Assembly: GCA_963765075.1 (NCBI GenBank)
Contig: CAVXVA010000003.1
Span: 434,001 to 498,000 of the forward strand
Reading direction: 5' to 3'
Origin: JAENVU01 sp963765075
GTDB lineage: Bacteria; Actinomycetota; Acidimicrobiia; IMCC26256; JAENVU01
Length of the DNA stretch: 64,000 nt
The position numbers and the translations under genes were made by a program. Below are positions 63,597 to 64,000 of the stretch, piece after piece. Positions within the stretch are counted from its first letter, which is position 1. Every line of letters begins with the position of its first letter. The notes beneath the pieces were generated by a model that worked only from the letters and a program-made list of their open reading frames with translations, had not been told where the DNA came from and searched no databases.

Positions 63597-64000
63597 CTAC
63601 CGATCGACTTCTTCGACGACGACCGACTCCATGACGTCGCCGACCTCGATCACGAGCGCGACGTCCATGCCCTCGGTCACGTACCCGAAGAGGTTGTAGT
63701 CCTTCGTCAACTTGCGGGTGCAGTCGTCGATGGTGATGAAGAACTGCGAGCCGTTGGAGTTCGGACCGGCGTTGGCCATGGCCACCGCGCCGAGCGTGTA
63801 CTCACCCTGGACCGGCTCGTCGCGGAACTGGTAGCCCGGACCACCCCGACCACTCCCCTCGGGGCAACCACCCTGGATCACGAACTCCGGCACCACGCGG
63901 TGGAAGGTCAGGCCGTCGTAGTACCCCTGGCGGGCGAGCCCCACGAAGTTGTTGACGGTGTTGGCCGCGAGCGCAGGGTCGAGATCCATCACGATGGTGC
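63597..64000 (-). CDS. Cyclophilin-type peptidyl-prolyl isomerase, 5' end outside window
   Basis: The frame is open to the right edge; 133 residues are visible. It is a cyclophilin domain: IVMDLDPALAANTVNNFVGL, YDGLTFHRVVPEFVIQGGCP with the catalytic Arg, and NSNGSQFFIT. It speeds cis-trans isomerisation of proline bonds in folding proteins. A signal sequence or membrane anchor could lie in the missing part. It converges with the GGDEF gene 12 bp away. Confidence 0.93.
   Translation of the reverse strand, partial: TIVMDLDPALAANTVNNFVGLARQGYYDGLTFHRVVPEFVIQGGCPEGSGRGGPGYQFRDEPVQGEYTLGAVAMANAGPNSNGSQFFITIDDCTRKLTKDYNLFGYVTEGMDVALVIEVGDVMESVVVEEVDR

Noticed and set aside
63588..63602. CGGTAG-GAA-CTACCG hairpin between the GGDEF and cyclophilin genes as terminator
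   Set aside because: The 6-bp stem includes the cyclophilin stop codon and has no T run; it may be chance.
1..64000. CRISPR arrays, rRNA, tRNA and riboswitches
   Set aside because: No regularly spaced repeats, no rRNA stretches, and no tRNA-like cloverleaf or known riboswitch core was seen by eye; covariance searches were not possible.

Overview
This is a GC-rich chromosomal window from a high-GC actinobacterium, most likely an acidimicrobial lineage (Ilumatobacter-like) rather than Streptomyces or Mycobacterium. The evidence is the gene content: a fused 2-oxoglutarate decarboxylase/dehydrogenase Kgd, a class II DAHP synthase, a proteasome activator Bpa with a GQYL tail, the whiB1-pdtaS neighbourhood known from mycobacteria, a paired ArsA-like ATPase operon and DUF3107. 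The lineage is inferred from these families and not proven. No rRNA, tRNA or CRISPR array was seen.

Layout. 1-3.1 kb: end of an aldehyde dehydrogenase, a coupled GNAT/TetR pair and a divergent short-chain dehydrogenase across a double palindrome. 3.2-8.8 kb: bpa, aroG and kgd. 8.8-12.6 kb: TetR-regulated drug exporter and a secreted adhesin-like protein. 12.6-19.9 kb: a giant cyclase/ATPase/TPR regulator with tandem hairpins upstream, an ECF sigma/anti-sigma pair and dapA. 19.9-28.1 kb: a TauE-type permease, udgB, a lipid-kinase/heterodimeric ABC exporter operon, a CapA-like protein and a GDPD. 28.1-33.7 kb: whiB1, pdtaS, an MFS protein, the ArsA-like pair and DUF3107. 33.7-43 kb: a large secreted subtilase, then an iron-sulfur cluster neighbourhood (mrp, sufR-like, NifS-like, VOC, DUF169, nfuA) studded with three copies of a 52-bp palindrome. 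43-53 kb: an ATP-grasp gene, two fused ISL3 remnants in inverted orientation, and an RHS/YD-repeat protein with a probable toxin tip and lipoprotein neighbour. 53-64 kb: a CCAEP-tail radical SAM protein, a DUF433/DUF5615 toxin-antitoxin pair, a gntR-aconitase-MMPL operon, a sulfite-oxidase-like protein, a GGDEF protein and the end of a cyclophilin.

Two window-wide patterns matter for reading the annotation. First, at least thirteen genes have a TANNNT hexamer 6-8 nt before an ATG/GTG and mostly no Shine-Dalgarno, which is the signature of leaderless transcripts and fixes many start codons. Second, about nine otherwise intact genes each carry small frameshifts (often in G runs or CG repeats), which looks more like consensus indel errors than gene decay. 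Such genes are given here as one locus marked frameshifted.
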